Source: an uncultured Clostridium sp. (GTDB taxonomy: Bacteria > Bacillota > Clostridia > Lachnospirales > Anaerotignaceae). From it: a stretch of DNA of 15,599 nt. Of this stretch, positions 7,488 through 13,853 are shown piece by piece. The stretch is from positions 1 through 15,599 of the forward strand of contig CAMXTM010000010.1 in NCBI GenBank assembly GCA_947246775.1, given 5' to 3'. The notes under the pieces are model-generated. The model had not been told where the DNA came from and searched no databases. It saw only the letters and a program-made list of their open reading frames with translations. The translations under genes were made by a program, and so were the position numbers. Within the stretch, counting starts at the first letter, position 1. Every line of letters begins with the position of its first letter.

Positions 7488-8482
7488 TTACCCACTACCT
7501 GCCCTTTCTCATTTAACAATGCACCACCACTACTGCCATGTGAAATCGCTGCCGTAATTTGTATATAAGGTATATTTTCTATTGTCCTATTGATTCCAGA
7601 TACAATACCCTCTGATATGGTATTTGACAGTCCCAAAGGACTTCCTATTGCATATATCTTTTCTCCACTTGTTATTTCATCTGAGTCCCCTGCTGACAAA
7701 AATGGGAAATTTGTCCCATCTACCTGCAATATCGCCAAATCACCTTTCATATCATAACCCAATACTTCTTTTATATTATAGTTTGAGCCATCTGCTGTGA
7801 TGACTACCGCAGAATATGCATTTTCTAATACATGAAAATTTGTTACTGCTTTTCCATTCTTATCCAAAAAGAATCCACTACCGCTTCCCAATGGGTCGCC
7901 ATCAATATCAAATGTCCTAATACAAAATATCGCATCACTACATCTATTATATATCTCTTTTGCTGTTAAGCTCTTTTCATTTTGATTTACTTGCCCTGTT
8001 AATATATCAATCGTATTATTCTTATCATTCCAAGACACTGAAATACCAAAAATATTCGTAATATCCCTCAATTTAAAATATACACTATTTTCTATATTAT
8101 ACCCTTGCACATGAACTGTTTGCCCATCTACAATAATACTAGAAGATGTTACATTCGCTTCAAGCACATCTCCCTTAATTTGTTCCATTTCTCCACCAAC
8201 TGGCTGATACCTCTGCCCTGATGTCAATATTACAATACGTCTACCCTCGTCCCAATCAACAGAAAATTCTTGTGTCGTTCCATTTAGCGCATAAGCTAGG
8301 TCTCTCAGTTTCAAATAGTTATTGCCATTGATATAATAGGCTGCACAATCTTTTTGTTCTCCATTTACAAATATTTTTGAAGTAGTTGGTTTCGCTTCTA
8401 CTGCTGCCTCCACTAATACAAAATTTGAAATCACACAGCTAAGAGCAAGCACAAAAGCAATACATTTATTATAAAATTTCAC
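7481..8482 (-). CDS. Secreted trypsin-like (HtrA/S1C type) serine protease with stalk repeats; truncated by a frameshift
   Basis: The 333 residues begin with a signal peptide (Lys-containing start, hydrophobic 8-24, small residues near 26-27), so the product is exported. Two tandem repeats of the copper-amine-oxidase N-terminal-like stalk domain follow at about 34-89 and 112-163 (each with YxKLRD, W-D/N-D and I-x-I-L-T-x-G-Q elements). A trypsin-like domain runs from about 172, with His217 (VTNFHVLENA), Asp248 (DLAILQVDG) and Ser318 (HGSSGGAL). The frame stops at residue 333 (GQVVGKT), where family members continue through about ten loop residues to an NLNFAIPI strand. That strand is present downstream in another frame. 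The start is a GTG at 8482 with an AAGGAGGT site 8 nt upstream. Without the C-terminal strands the product is probably inactive. Confidence 0.8.
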   Translation of the reverse strand: MKFYNKCIAFVLALSCVISNFVLVEAAVEAKPTTSKIFVNGEQKDCAAYYINGNNYLKLRDLAYALNGTTQEFSVDWDEGRRIVILTSGQRYQPVGGEMEQIKGDVLEANVTSSSIIVDGQTVHVQGYNIENSVYFKLRDITNIFGISVSWNDKNNTIDILTGQVNQNEKSLTAKEIYNRCSDAIFCIRTFDIDGDPLGSGSGFFLDKNGKAVTNFHVLENAYSAVVITADGSNYNIKEVLGYDMKGDLAILQVDGTNFPFLSAGDSDEITSGEKIYAIGSPLGLSNTISEGIVSGINRTIENIPYIQITAAISHGSSGGALLNEKGQVVGKT

Positions 8483-8560
8483 TACGGAAAACCTCCTTAA
8501 AAAACAAAATAGATGATACGAAAAGTTTTTACTTTCTCCTTTCCTATCTTTTTTGTTTCC

Positions 8561-8589
8561 ATTGTACCCTTTTTCTAAGCCAAAAGCAA
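8561..8589 (-). promoter_or_regulatory. Possible promoter of the protease gene
   Basis: Minus-strand TACAAT (8561-8566) is preceded, with 17-bp spacing, by a weak -35 box TTGCTT (8584-8589). It lies between the tRNA terminator and the protease start and gives a leader of about 75 nt. Confidence 0.45.
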
Positions 8590-8627
8590 ATTTTTTGCAA
8601 ATTCTTAATCATTTATAATGAATATGC

Positions 8628-8656
8628 AAAAAAACCATGTGCTTTTGTACACATGG
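8628..8656 (-). terminator. Terminator of the tRNA operon
   Basis: On the minus strand, CCATGTG and CACATGG form a perfect stem around an 8-nt loop, followed by seven T. It begins about 10 nt after the tRNA-Gly 3' end. An A-run on the other side makes it potentially bidirectional. Confidence 0.9.
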
Positions 8657-8666
8657 TTTTTTTCTA

Positions 8667-8738
8667 AGCGCGAAACGAGATTCGAACTCGCGGCCCTCGC
8701 CTTGGCAAGGCGATGCTCTACCACTGAGCCATTCGCGC
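8667..8738 (-). tRNA. tRNA-Gly (GCC)
   Basis: The 7-bp acceptor stem GCGCGAA/TTCGCGC, the D arm (GGCTCAGTGGTAGAGC), and an anticodon stem TCGCC/GGCGA around loop TTGCCAA (anticodon GCC) are all present. So are the T arm GTTCGAATC and a U discriminator base, as expected for bacterial tRNA-Gly. The CCA end is not encoded. It is the last gene of a three-tRNA transcript. Confidence 0.97.
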
Positions 8739-8744
8739 ATAAAC

Positions 8745-8817
<73 letters not shown>

Positions 8818-8835
8818 AAAGAAATAGTAATAAAC

Positions 8836-8919
8836 TGCCCGAGACCGGAATCGAACCGGTACGGGTGTTACCCCGCAGGATTTTAAGTCCTGTGCGTCTG
8901 CCAGTTCCGCCACTCGGGC
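8836..8919 (-). tRNA. tRNA-Leu (UAA)
   Basis: A class II tRNA of 84 nt with a long variable arm (GCGGGGTAACACCCGT). The acceptor stem GCCCGAG pairs with CTCGGGC, the anticodon stem is CAGGA/TCCTG around loop CTTAAAA (anticodon TAA), and the discriminator is A. CCA is not encoded. It is the first gene of the tRNA operon. Confidence 0.97.
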
Positions 8920-8959
8920 TTATTCTCTATTTCTTTTGCAATCAGCTGACTGCTTGTTT

Positions 8960-8988
8960 ATAATAACAAAGTTTTTTTAGAATGTCAA
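8960..8988 (-). promoter_or_regulatory. Promoter of the tRNA-Leu-Phe-Gly operon
   Basis: Minus-strand TTGACA (8983-8988), a 17-bp spacer and TATTAT (8960-8965, 5/6 match). The predicted start is about 35 nt before tRNA-Leu. A strong promoter of this kind fits a stable-RNA operon. Confidence 0.8.
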
Positions 8989-9068
8989 CACTTTTTTTCA
9001 AATTTTTTTATTTTTTTTGCAAATTGTTTCCAAAGCCTTATATTACAGGCATTTCAGCCGCTAACAAT

Positions 9069-9992
9069 TTAATACGGTGTAACACTTTTGATTGTAAAAA
9101 TCAAAAAATATCCTATCACAATTAACATCATTGGTGTCGTAAAAAACCATTTGACTACTGGCTGCTCTATATTGTCGCTCTTTAAAAATGCCATAATTCT
9201 TTCTTTTTTCACAAATACCAAAATAATGCTCACAATACCACACAAAAACAAAAACAGACTATCTACTAAAAAAACAATCTCAAATTTACTACCTAAATAA
9301 CTTGTAATTTCTACCGAAAGATTATTCAGTACGTGCAACACAATCGCCGCTGCAAGAGAATATCTTTGCGCCAAATACCCAAACAACACACCTATCATCA
9401 TCGTAATTGGAAACTGTACAATATTTTGATGCAATAAGCCAAATAACATCGCTGTAATCAGCACAGAAAATGCTTTCCCATATTTTTCTAAGTATCCCAT
9501 CAAGATTCCTCTACAAAGGATTTCTTCCCCCACTGGTGCAATCACAACGCTATACAAAAATGCCGAAAGCAACACAGACGAATCATTCGCCACACTCATC
9601 GCTTCATCAAAGTTATACCCCATATATCCCGCAATTATATCCATTGGTATCAAAATATAATTTCCAAAAAGCTGCAACCCTTGCATTAACACATAAAACA
9701 TCACTATCGTCTTAATTGTAACACTTTGCTTTTTTGAAAAAGATGGCATTTGTCTTAATATCAGCCCCATTACCAACAATGCCATTACAGACGCAATACT
9801 TAATGCTAAACCACTATTATAAATGACATCAACTGCCTGCTCCCACTGCATACTCTCAAACAAAAACAGTAACGCACCCATCTCTACCATATCTATCCCA
9901 AATACCATAAATTGAAACATCAACTCATATGCTATCAATGCAAGCGCCAATATTGTAAACGATTTTTTCGCTCCCTTTTTCTCTATCTCCAA
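9069..9992 (-). CDS. CPBP-family intramembrane glutamic endopeptidase (CAAX/Abi family)
   Basis: This 307-aa polytopic membrane protein belongs to the CPBP (type II CAAX prenyl endopeptidase/bacteriocin-processing) family. The conserved motifs are E156-E157-x3-R161 (EEILCRG), F184-x3-H188 (FGLLH), and H220-x3-N224 (HVLNN), the presumed active-site residues inside the membrane. Hydrophobic stretches suggest about eight membrane segments. The substrate cannot be told from the sequence; members process peptides or act in bacteriocin self-immunity, and many are uncharacterised. The reading frame has a TGA three codons before the first possible start, a TTG at 9992-9990. An AAAGGCGG site about 10 nt upstream supports that start. 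It is divergent from the plus-strand gene that starts at 10094. No bacteriocin gene is visible beside it. Confidence 0.88.
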   Translation of the reverse strand: MEIEKKGAKKSFTILALALIAYELMFQFMVFGIDMVEMGALLFLFESMQWEQAVDVIYNSGLALSIASVMALLVMGLILRQMPSFSKKQSVTIKTIVMFYVLMQGLQLFGNYILIPMDIIAGYMGYNFDEAMSVANDSSVLLSAFLYSVVIAPVGEEILCRGILMGYLEKYGKAFSVLITAMLFGLLHQNIVQFPITMMIGVLFGYLAQRYSLAAAIVLHVLNNLSVEITSYLGSKFEIVFLVDSLFLFLCGIVSIILVFVKKERIMAFLKSDNIEQPVVKWFFTTPMMLIVIGYFLIFTIKSVTPY

Positions 9993-10036
9993 TCCCTTTC
10001 ACCGCCTTTTTTTGCTTTTTCTAAAAAAAATGTATC

Positions 10037-10065
10037 TTGTATAAGCTCTTTTGCATACATATAAC
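10037..10065 (+). promoter_or_regulatory. Possible promoter of the plus-strand two-repeat protein gene
   Basis: TTGTAT (10037-10042), a 17-bp spacer and TATAAC (10060-10065) precede the gene by about 30 bp. The overlapping GCATACATA also resembles the -10 element of sporulation sigma-E promoters, so the sigma factor is uncertain. Confidence 0.4.
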
Positions 10066-10093
10066 TAAACCATATTTGATAGGAGTTTTTCAA

Positions 10094-10705
10094 ATGTATT
10101 ACAACAATAAATCATCTAAAATTTCCGCTAATGAAATGCAAAATACCATTATGACAGGCACAACAGGTTGCAGTTGTGGCAACGTCAATGTTGAAACACC
10201 TACTACCCCCTCTATGCCAAATTCTCGCTATTTAGGTTTTCAAGGTACAGTTACCAATATTTCTAACTTAAATGATGACGGTTGCACAAAATTATTTGAA
10301 GTACGTGACCAAAATGGTCGCATTACCAATTTTGTTATTACTCCCTCTACTTACTTTATCAATCAAGCAAACATCACAAAAGGAATGTCCATTACTGTCT
10401 TTTATGATGCAGATGCACCTGCTGTACTGATTTATCCCCCAAGATTACAAGCAACTGTTGTTGCTTCCAACAATTTAAACAAAAACGTAAAAGTAGATTA
10501 CTTTGATTCCAATTTACTCAGCCAAGACAAGGCTTTACAGCTAAATATATCAGAAAACACAGAAATTTTATTAGAAAATGGTCAAACTTTTACGAGCAAT
10601 GTAGGAAATCACTACCTTGTTGTTATCTACACCAACTCCACAAGAAGTATTCCAGCTCAAACTACTCCAGAAAAAATTATCGTACTCTGCCAAACAATCG
10701 CTTAA
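10094..10705 (+). CDS. Conserved clostridial-type protein of unknown function, two similar halves
   Basis: This 203-aa protein has no signal peptide or membrane segment. The ATG at 10094 is chosen because AGGAG (10081-10085) lies 8 nt before it; an in-frame ATG at 10037 has no such site and overlaps the likely promoter. After a polar N-terminal tail with a Cys-Ser-Cys motif (residues 26-28), there are two beta-rich halves (about 47-123 and 128-199). They share a pattern: V-x-(N/D)-(I/Y)..., a (N)-x-x-I-x-x-x-T turn, a hydrophobic V-x-(F/Y) strand, then a Pro-rich turn (LIYPPRLQATVV against IPAQTTPEKIIVL). I recall similar two-repeat proteins in other Clostridia, without a known function. A spore-surface or small-ligand-binding role would be speculation. 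It is the only clear plus-strand protein gene in the window, monocistronic, and closed by a strong terminator. Confidence 0.75.
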   Translation: MYYNNKSSKISANEMQNTIMTGTTGCSCGNVNVETPTTPSMPNSRYLGFQGTVTNISNLNDDGCTKLFEVRDQNGRITNFVITPSTYFINQANITKGMSITVFYDADAPAVLIYPPRLQATVVASNNLNKNVKVDYFDSNLLSQDKALQLNISENTEILLENGQTFTSNVGNHYLVVIYTNSTRSIPAQTTPEKIIVLCQTIA

Positions 10706-10742
10706 AAATCTTTTAAACCTTTAAAACTTTGCCACTATAGTA

Positions 10743-10778
10743 CAATACCAGTTTATTTTACACAATAAACTGGTATTG
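10743..10778 (+). terminator. Perfect 15-bp stem-loop between convergent genes
   Basis: CAATACCAGTTTATT (10743-10757) and its exact inverse (10764-10778) flank a 6-nt loop. The plus strand continues CTATTACTTTTTATT, a spaced U-tract. It lies 37 bp after the plus-strand gene and 10 bp after the apt stop codon. It probably ends plus-strand transcription and may also stop apt transcripts arriving from the other side. Confidence 0.7.
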
Positions 10779-10788
10779 CTATTACTTT

Positions 10789-11304
10789 TTATTCATATTG
10801 TACAACAGATTCTACTCTATATCCTTTTAATACTTCTCTACCCTTTAATCCTTTCAATTCTATCAAAAAGTCAAGCGCTACTACTTCTACGCCCATTTCT
10901 TCTACCATATCTACAATGGCTTTTGCTGTACCCCCTGTGGCAAGCAAATCATCTACAATCACAACTTTTTGTCCCTTTTGCAAGGCGTCTTTATGTATTT
11001 CTATTGTTGCTGTACCATATTCTAAAGCATATTCTTTTGATATAGTTTCTGCTGGCAATTTTCCTTTTTTTCTGACTGGCACAAATCCCTTTTCTTCATT
11101 ATACGCAATTGGCATACCAAACAAAAAACCTCTGGATTCTGGACCTAACACAACATCATATTCCAAATCTTTTATTTTTTGGTGCATTTGTGCAATCGCT
11201 TGTTGCAAACCCTCTGCATCTTTAAGCAATGTTGTAATATCTCTAAATATTATTCCTTTTTCTGGAAAATCTGGTATAGAACGTATTTTACTTTTTAAAT
11301 CCAT
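10789..11304 (-). CDS. apt: Adenine phosphoribosyltransferase
   Basis: Apt (171 aa, usual length) converts adenine and PRPP to AMP in purine salvage in the cytoplasm. The start MDLKSKIRSIPDFPEKGIIF is typical. It is followed by FRDITTLLKD, the VVLGPESRGFLFG region at 51-63, and the PRPP-binding motif VVIVDDLLATGGT at 114-126. The ATG at 11304 has an AGGAGGGG site. It follows recJ by 19 nt, so the two are co-transcribed. In many Clostridia the next gene would be the (p)ppGpp synthetase/hydrolase rel, but here a convergent unrelated gene follows. Assignment is secure. Confidence 0.97.
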   Translation of the reverse strand: MDLKSKIRSIPDFPEKGIIFRDITTLLKDAEGLQQAIAQMHQKIKDLEYDVVLGPESRGFLFGMPIAYNEEKGFVPVRKKGKLPAETISKEYALEYGTATIEIHKDALQKGQKVVIVDDLLATGGTAKAIVDMVEEMGVEVVALDFLIELKGLKGREVLKGYRVESVVQYE

Positions 11305-11323
11305 AAAAATCCCCTCCTATTTT

Positions 11324-13102
11324 TTACAGGTTAAATCGAAAATCTTTTATATCTAACTGTACTTTACTATTGCCTTGATATGTATTGATAGTGATGCCAT
11401 ACACAATATCAACACTTTTTTCAAGGTATCCATCATACATTATATTATCATAATTTTGCTCTCCATACAATTCTTTTATCATTTCTTCAAATTTCTCTAT
11501 CGCTTCATCAAAACATATCGCATTAATATAAGTTTTGCCCTCTCGCAATACCATTCTTAATACATTTTTATGCTGCCCTACCAGCTTAAAATTTTCTACT
11601 GCTACATTTTTACTACCAAACAACGGTATATGATTTCCTTTGCCAAATGGTGCTAAACTTTTTAACTCTTTCGCTAGTGTTAAATCAACTTCTTCAAAAT
11701 GCAACTGCTTCTCTATTTTTAAAATGGGTATATATTGCTCTGGTAATAATTTGCAGTTTTTATTTAGTCTTTCCTTTAATATCTCTACTTTATCACAAGT
11801 TATGGAAAGTCCCGCTGCCATTGTATGTCCCCCAAATTTTTCAAACAATTCCCTACAAGCATACAGTTCTTCAAACATATTATATCCCTCTATACTTCGT
11901 CCAGAACCTTTTGCCATATCTTCACCTGATTTTGTAATGACAATCGTTGGTTTATAATATTTTTCTTTGATTCTCCCCGCTACAATTCCTGCTACGCTTT
12001 CCTCTACATCATTTTGATATACCACAATGACATTATCTTCCTGTACCTTATTTTGCTCGATATATTCTATAATCTGTTCTGTGGACTGTTGTGTAATCTC
12101 TTTTCTATTATTATTTTTTACAATTAATTCATCTGCAATTTGTTTTGCCCTTTTTTCGTCTTTTTCACAAAAAAGCTCTACTGCCGTTGTTGCTGTACTC
12201 AATCTCCCTGCGGCATTGATACATGGTCCTATAATAAACCCAACATGATATTCTGTAATTTCTTTATCTAACAAATCCGTCTGCTCCAAAAGCGCCCTTA
12301 ATCCAACATTTGTTGTTTCTTTTAGTGTTTTTAATCCCTCTTTTGCTATAATTCTATTTTCTTCTAACAAATCAACAATATCACAAATCGTTGCCAATGC
12401 CGCAAGGTGCAAGCACTCCTTTTGTAATTGTTCATTTTGTTTATTTTTCCTTTCCAAAAACAAGCTAATCAATTTATAGCAAAGTCCCCCTGCACAAAAC
12501 AGCTTAAAGGGATACTGGCATTGTCTCTGCTTTGGGTCAACGATTGCATCTGCTTCTGGCAAAATATCACAACCATTACTATCAAATGCTGGCTCATGGT
12601 GGTCTATTACCACAACATTCATGCCAAGCTCTTTTGCCCTTTTAATCTCTGCTAATGCCGAAATACCATTATCGCAAGTAATTAGTAACTGTACTCCCTG
12701 CTCATGCAGCTGCTCTACTGCTTTTACATTTAATCCATATCCCTCACTTTGCCTATGTGGTATCCTATACATGACATCTGCTCCCAAATAACACAGCACT
12801 TTATACCATATTGATGTACTGGTTACACCATCTACGTCATAGTCACCATAAATAGCAATTTTTTGCTTTTGCTCTATTGCTCTATCTATGATTTGCAATG
12901 CTTTTTCTGCATCTTTCATAGGTTTGTCGCCTAGCAAACTATATAAATATTTTTCATCTGTATTTAAAAATGCTGCTGCCTGTTGTCTTGTAGCAATCCC
13001 TCTATGTGCCAGTACACACGCCGTTGCTTGCCTAATATGAAGCTCCTCAGCCATCGCTTTTGTGTTTATTTTTGTCCTTTTTAATATCCATCTATTTTTC
13101 AC
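11324..13102 (-). CDS. recJ: Single-stranded-DNA-specific exonuclease RecJ
   Basis: RecJ (592 aa) is the 5'-3' single-strand DNA exonuclease of recombination and repair, a DHH-family phosphoesterase that needs Mn2+ or Mg2+. The catalytic motifs are in order: YGDYDVDGVTS at 85-95 (metal-binding Asp residues), DNGI at 144-147, VIDHHEP at 165-171 (the DHH motif), ATICDIVDL at 237-245, and GGHTMAAG at 424-431 of the DHHA1 domain. An OB-type domain follows. The length fits the core form without the long extra C-terminal domain found in some Bacillus RecJ proteins. The start is a GTG at 13102-13100, preceded by a G-rich site (GGGGGG). Upstream is the toxin-antitoxin candidate with its terminators, so recJ-apt must depend on read-through or a weak local promoter that I could not identify. 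Confidence 0.96.
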   Translation of the reverse strand: MKNRWILKRTKINTKAMAEELHIRQATACVLAHRGIATRQQAAAFLNTDEKYLYSLLGDKPMKDAEKALQIIDRAIEQKQKIAIYGDYDVDGVTSTSIWYKVLCYLGADVMYRIPHRQSEGYGLNVKAVEQLHEQGVQLLITCDNGISALAEIKRAKELGMNVVVIDHHEPAFDSNGCDILPEADAIVDPKQRQCQYPFKLFCAGGLCYKLISLFLERKNKQNEQLQKECLHLAALATICDIVDLLEENRIIAKEGLKTLKETTNVGLRALLEQTDLLDKEITEYHVGFIIGPCINAAGRLSTATTAVELFCEKDEKRAKQIADELIVKNNNRKEITQQSTEQIIEYIEQNKVQEDNVIVVYQNDVEESVAGIVAGRIKEKYYKPTIVITKSGEDMAKGSGRSIEGYNMFEELYACRELFEKFGGHTMAAGLSITCDKVEILKERLNKNCKLLPEQYIPILKIEKQLHFEEVDLTLAKELKSLAPFGKGNHIPLFGSKNVAVENFKLVGQHKNVLRMVLREGKTYINAICFDEAIEKFEEMIKELYGEQNYDNIMYDGYLEKSVDIVYGITINTYQGNSKVQLDIKDFRFNL

Positions 13103-13140
13103 TAAGATTCCCCCCTTTTTTACTTCTTTTATCTATCCAT

Positions 13141-13171
13141 AAAAAAACACCTGCCAATCAAAACAGATGCT
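13141..13171 (-). terminator. Terminator upstream of recJ
   Basis: On the minus strand, AGCATCTG and CAGGTGTT (two G-U pairs) form an 8-bp stem around a 10-nt loop, then a T-run. It would stop transcripts passing through from the toxin side before recJ. Its last base overlaps the -35 box of the plus-strand small RNA promoter. Confidence 0.55.
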
Positions 13172-13200
13172 TTACAAAATACATATTGTTATGTTATAAT
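13171..13200 (+). promoter_or_regulatory. Promoter of the candidate antitoxin RNA
   Basis: TTTACA (13171-13176), an 18-bp spacer and a perfect TATAAT (13195-13200) with the TGn extension (TGT at 13192-13194). It points into the structured RNA and the shared terminator, and no protein gene follows on this strand. Confidence 0.7.
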
Positions 13201-13206
13201 TCTTTT

Positions 13207-13299
13207 ATAAAGTGAGCAGCCACCACAAAGTGGTCTGCCCCACTCTCTAGGAATAGAAAAACTACCCTAGTCGGTCAGGACTATGATGGGTAGTTTTTT
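13207..13299 (+). ncRNA. Candidate type I antitoxin RNA, antisense to the toxin mRNA 3' end
   Basis: From the predicted start near 13207 to the T-run at 13294-13299, the plus strand encodes a small RNA of about 90-95 nt and no plausible ORF. Its 5' half folds as GCAG/CTGC plus ACCAC/GTGGT with an AAA loop (about 13214-13240) and a possible AGTG/CACT closing pair. Its 3' half is the bifurcated terminator hairpin at 13257-13299. The toxin gene on the other strand converges on it, and their transcripts would overlap by about 50 nt around that hairpin. This matches the geometry of known Firmicutes type I systems such as txpA/RatA and bsrG/SR4, where the antitoxin pairs with the toxin mRNA 3' region. 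Expression and function are inferred. Confidence 0.6.
13257..13299. terminator. Shared two-way terminator of the toxin and antitoxin RNAs
   Basis: AAAAACTACCC pairs with GGGTAGTTTTT (11 bp), and inside it TAGTC pairs with GACTA around loop GGTCAG, leaving a TGAT bulge. Both strands end in a T-run after the stem (six T on plus; TTTTT then CTATT on minus), so it can stop both convergent transcripts. Confidence 0.85.
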
Positions 13300-13313
13300 A
13301 ATGTCTAATTGCC

Positions 13314-13397
13314 TTATCTCTTATCAATATAAGAGAGCAATTCAATTACAACAAGACAGAAAGTTAAAAACAAATAAATACTTTCAAATGTTGTCAT
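13314..13397 (-). CDS. Small hydrophobic peptide (27 aa), candidate type I toxin of the holin-like toxin family
   Basis: The ORF runs ATG (13397-13395) to TAA (13316-13314). It starts MTTFESIYLFLTF, has one hydrophobic membrane segment (about residues 7-23) and ends in the charged tail Asp-Lys-Arg. This layout, especially the MTT(F/Y)E start, resembles the putative holin-like toxins (Hol-Tox) of Firmicutes, membrane peptides that damage the producing cell if not repressed. It has an AAAGGGGG ribosome binding site with 7-nt spacing, its own promoter (13460-13488), and a terminator shared with the convergent RNA. The site can be hidden in a hairpin with GCCTCCT upstream, as in other type I toxin mRNAs. 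It lies between secF plus a small unknown gene and recJ. Toxicity is inferred from architecture; it has not been shown. Confidence 0.72.
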   Translation of the reverse strand: MTTFESIYLFLTFCLVVIELLSYIDKR

Positions 13398-13403
13398 AAT
13401 ATC

Positions 13404-13429
13404 GCCCCCTTTCTATGTAGAGAGGAGGC
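13404..13429 (-). promoter_or_regulatory. Hairpin that hides the toxin Shine-Dalgarno sequence
   Basis: In the toxin mRNA leader, GCCTCCT (13429-13423) can pair with AGGGGGC (13410-13404), with one G-U pair and a 12-nt loop. The pairing covers the toxin ribosome binding site, which would limit its translation in the full-length transcript. Confidence 0.55.
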
Positions 13430-13459
13430 AAAACCACTCCATCATGGCTACTCTTAACC

Positions 13460-13488
13460 AATATAACACATTTTATACTATATTTCAA
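13460..13488 (-). promoter_or_regulatory. Promoter of the candidate toxin gene
   Basis: Minus-strand TTGAAA (13483-13488), a 17-bp spacer, and TATATT (13460-13465) with a TGn extension. It overlaps the stop codon of the upstream 115-aa gene and gives a toxin leader of about 56 nt. Confidence 0.6.
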
Positions 13489-13832
13489 CAAATATTATTC
13501 TCTATCTTATCATGCACTTCTTTAAAAAAAATATCACATAAATCAAAAAACAAATCAAAACATTCCTTTTCTGTTTGACATACACTTCGGATATAAAAAA
13601 CATAATCTACATTTACATCAAATATCATATTCTTATTTTTTTCTATCCATTTTCGAGTCCAATCATGAAATTCATTTTTAAAAATGCTATCTATACGATT
13701 GTCTTTTTGCGTATAGTAACTACAACATAAAAAGCCATTTAAAAAGCTGCGTAAATAGTCGAAATTTAATTTCTCAATAAACATACAAGGACGCTTTTTA
13801 ATATAATTTTGTATCAAATTTTCTATGTCCAT
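13485..13832 (-). CDS. Small hypothetical protein, 115 aa
   Basis: I do not recognise this protein with certainty. It is a soluble, probably helical protein with no signal peptide or membrane segment, rich in Phe, Lys, Asn and Cys (seven Cys). The N-terminal pattern (IQNYIKKRPCMFIEKLNFDY, then LRSFLNGF) recalls small proteins starting with a KRPxMYIG-type motif. I associate some of those with toxin-immunity clusters, but this is a weak resemblance from memory. The ATG at 13832 has an AGAAAGGA site. It starts 21 nt after secF and so probably rides on the secDF transcript. Its 3' end contains the toxin promoter. It is more AT-rich than its neighbours and interrupts a usually tight secF-recJ junction, which suggests acquisition. 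No partner toxin for an immunity role is visible in the window. Confidence 0.65.
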   Translation of the reverse strand: MDIENLIQNYIKKRPCMFIEKLNFDYLRSFLNGFLCCSYYTQKDNRIDSIFKNEFHDWTRKWIEKNKNMIFDVNVDYVFYIRSVCQTEKECFDLFFDLCDIFFKEVHDKIENNIC

Positions 13833-13853
13833 GTTTTATTCCTTTCTTTTTTA

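Noticed and set aside
7481..7492. Programmed -1 frameshift joining the two protease fragments
   Set aside because: A -1 slip at the AAAA would join the frames, but there is no canonical X-XXY-YYZ heptamer, and the joined protein would still lack about ten conserved loop residues.
10037..10093. Upstream ATG giving a 222-aa form of the plus-strand protein
   Set aside because: It overlaps the probable promoter and has no ribosome binding site, whereas the ATG at 10094 has AGGAG at the right distance.
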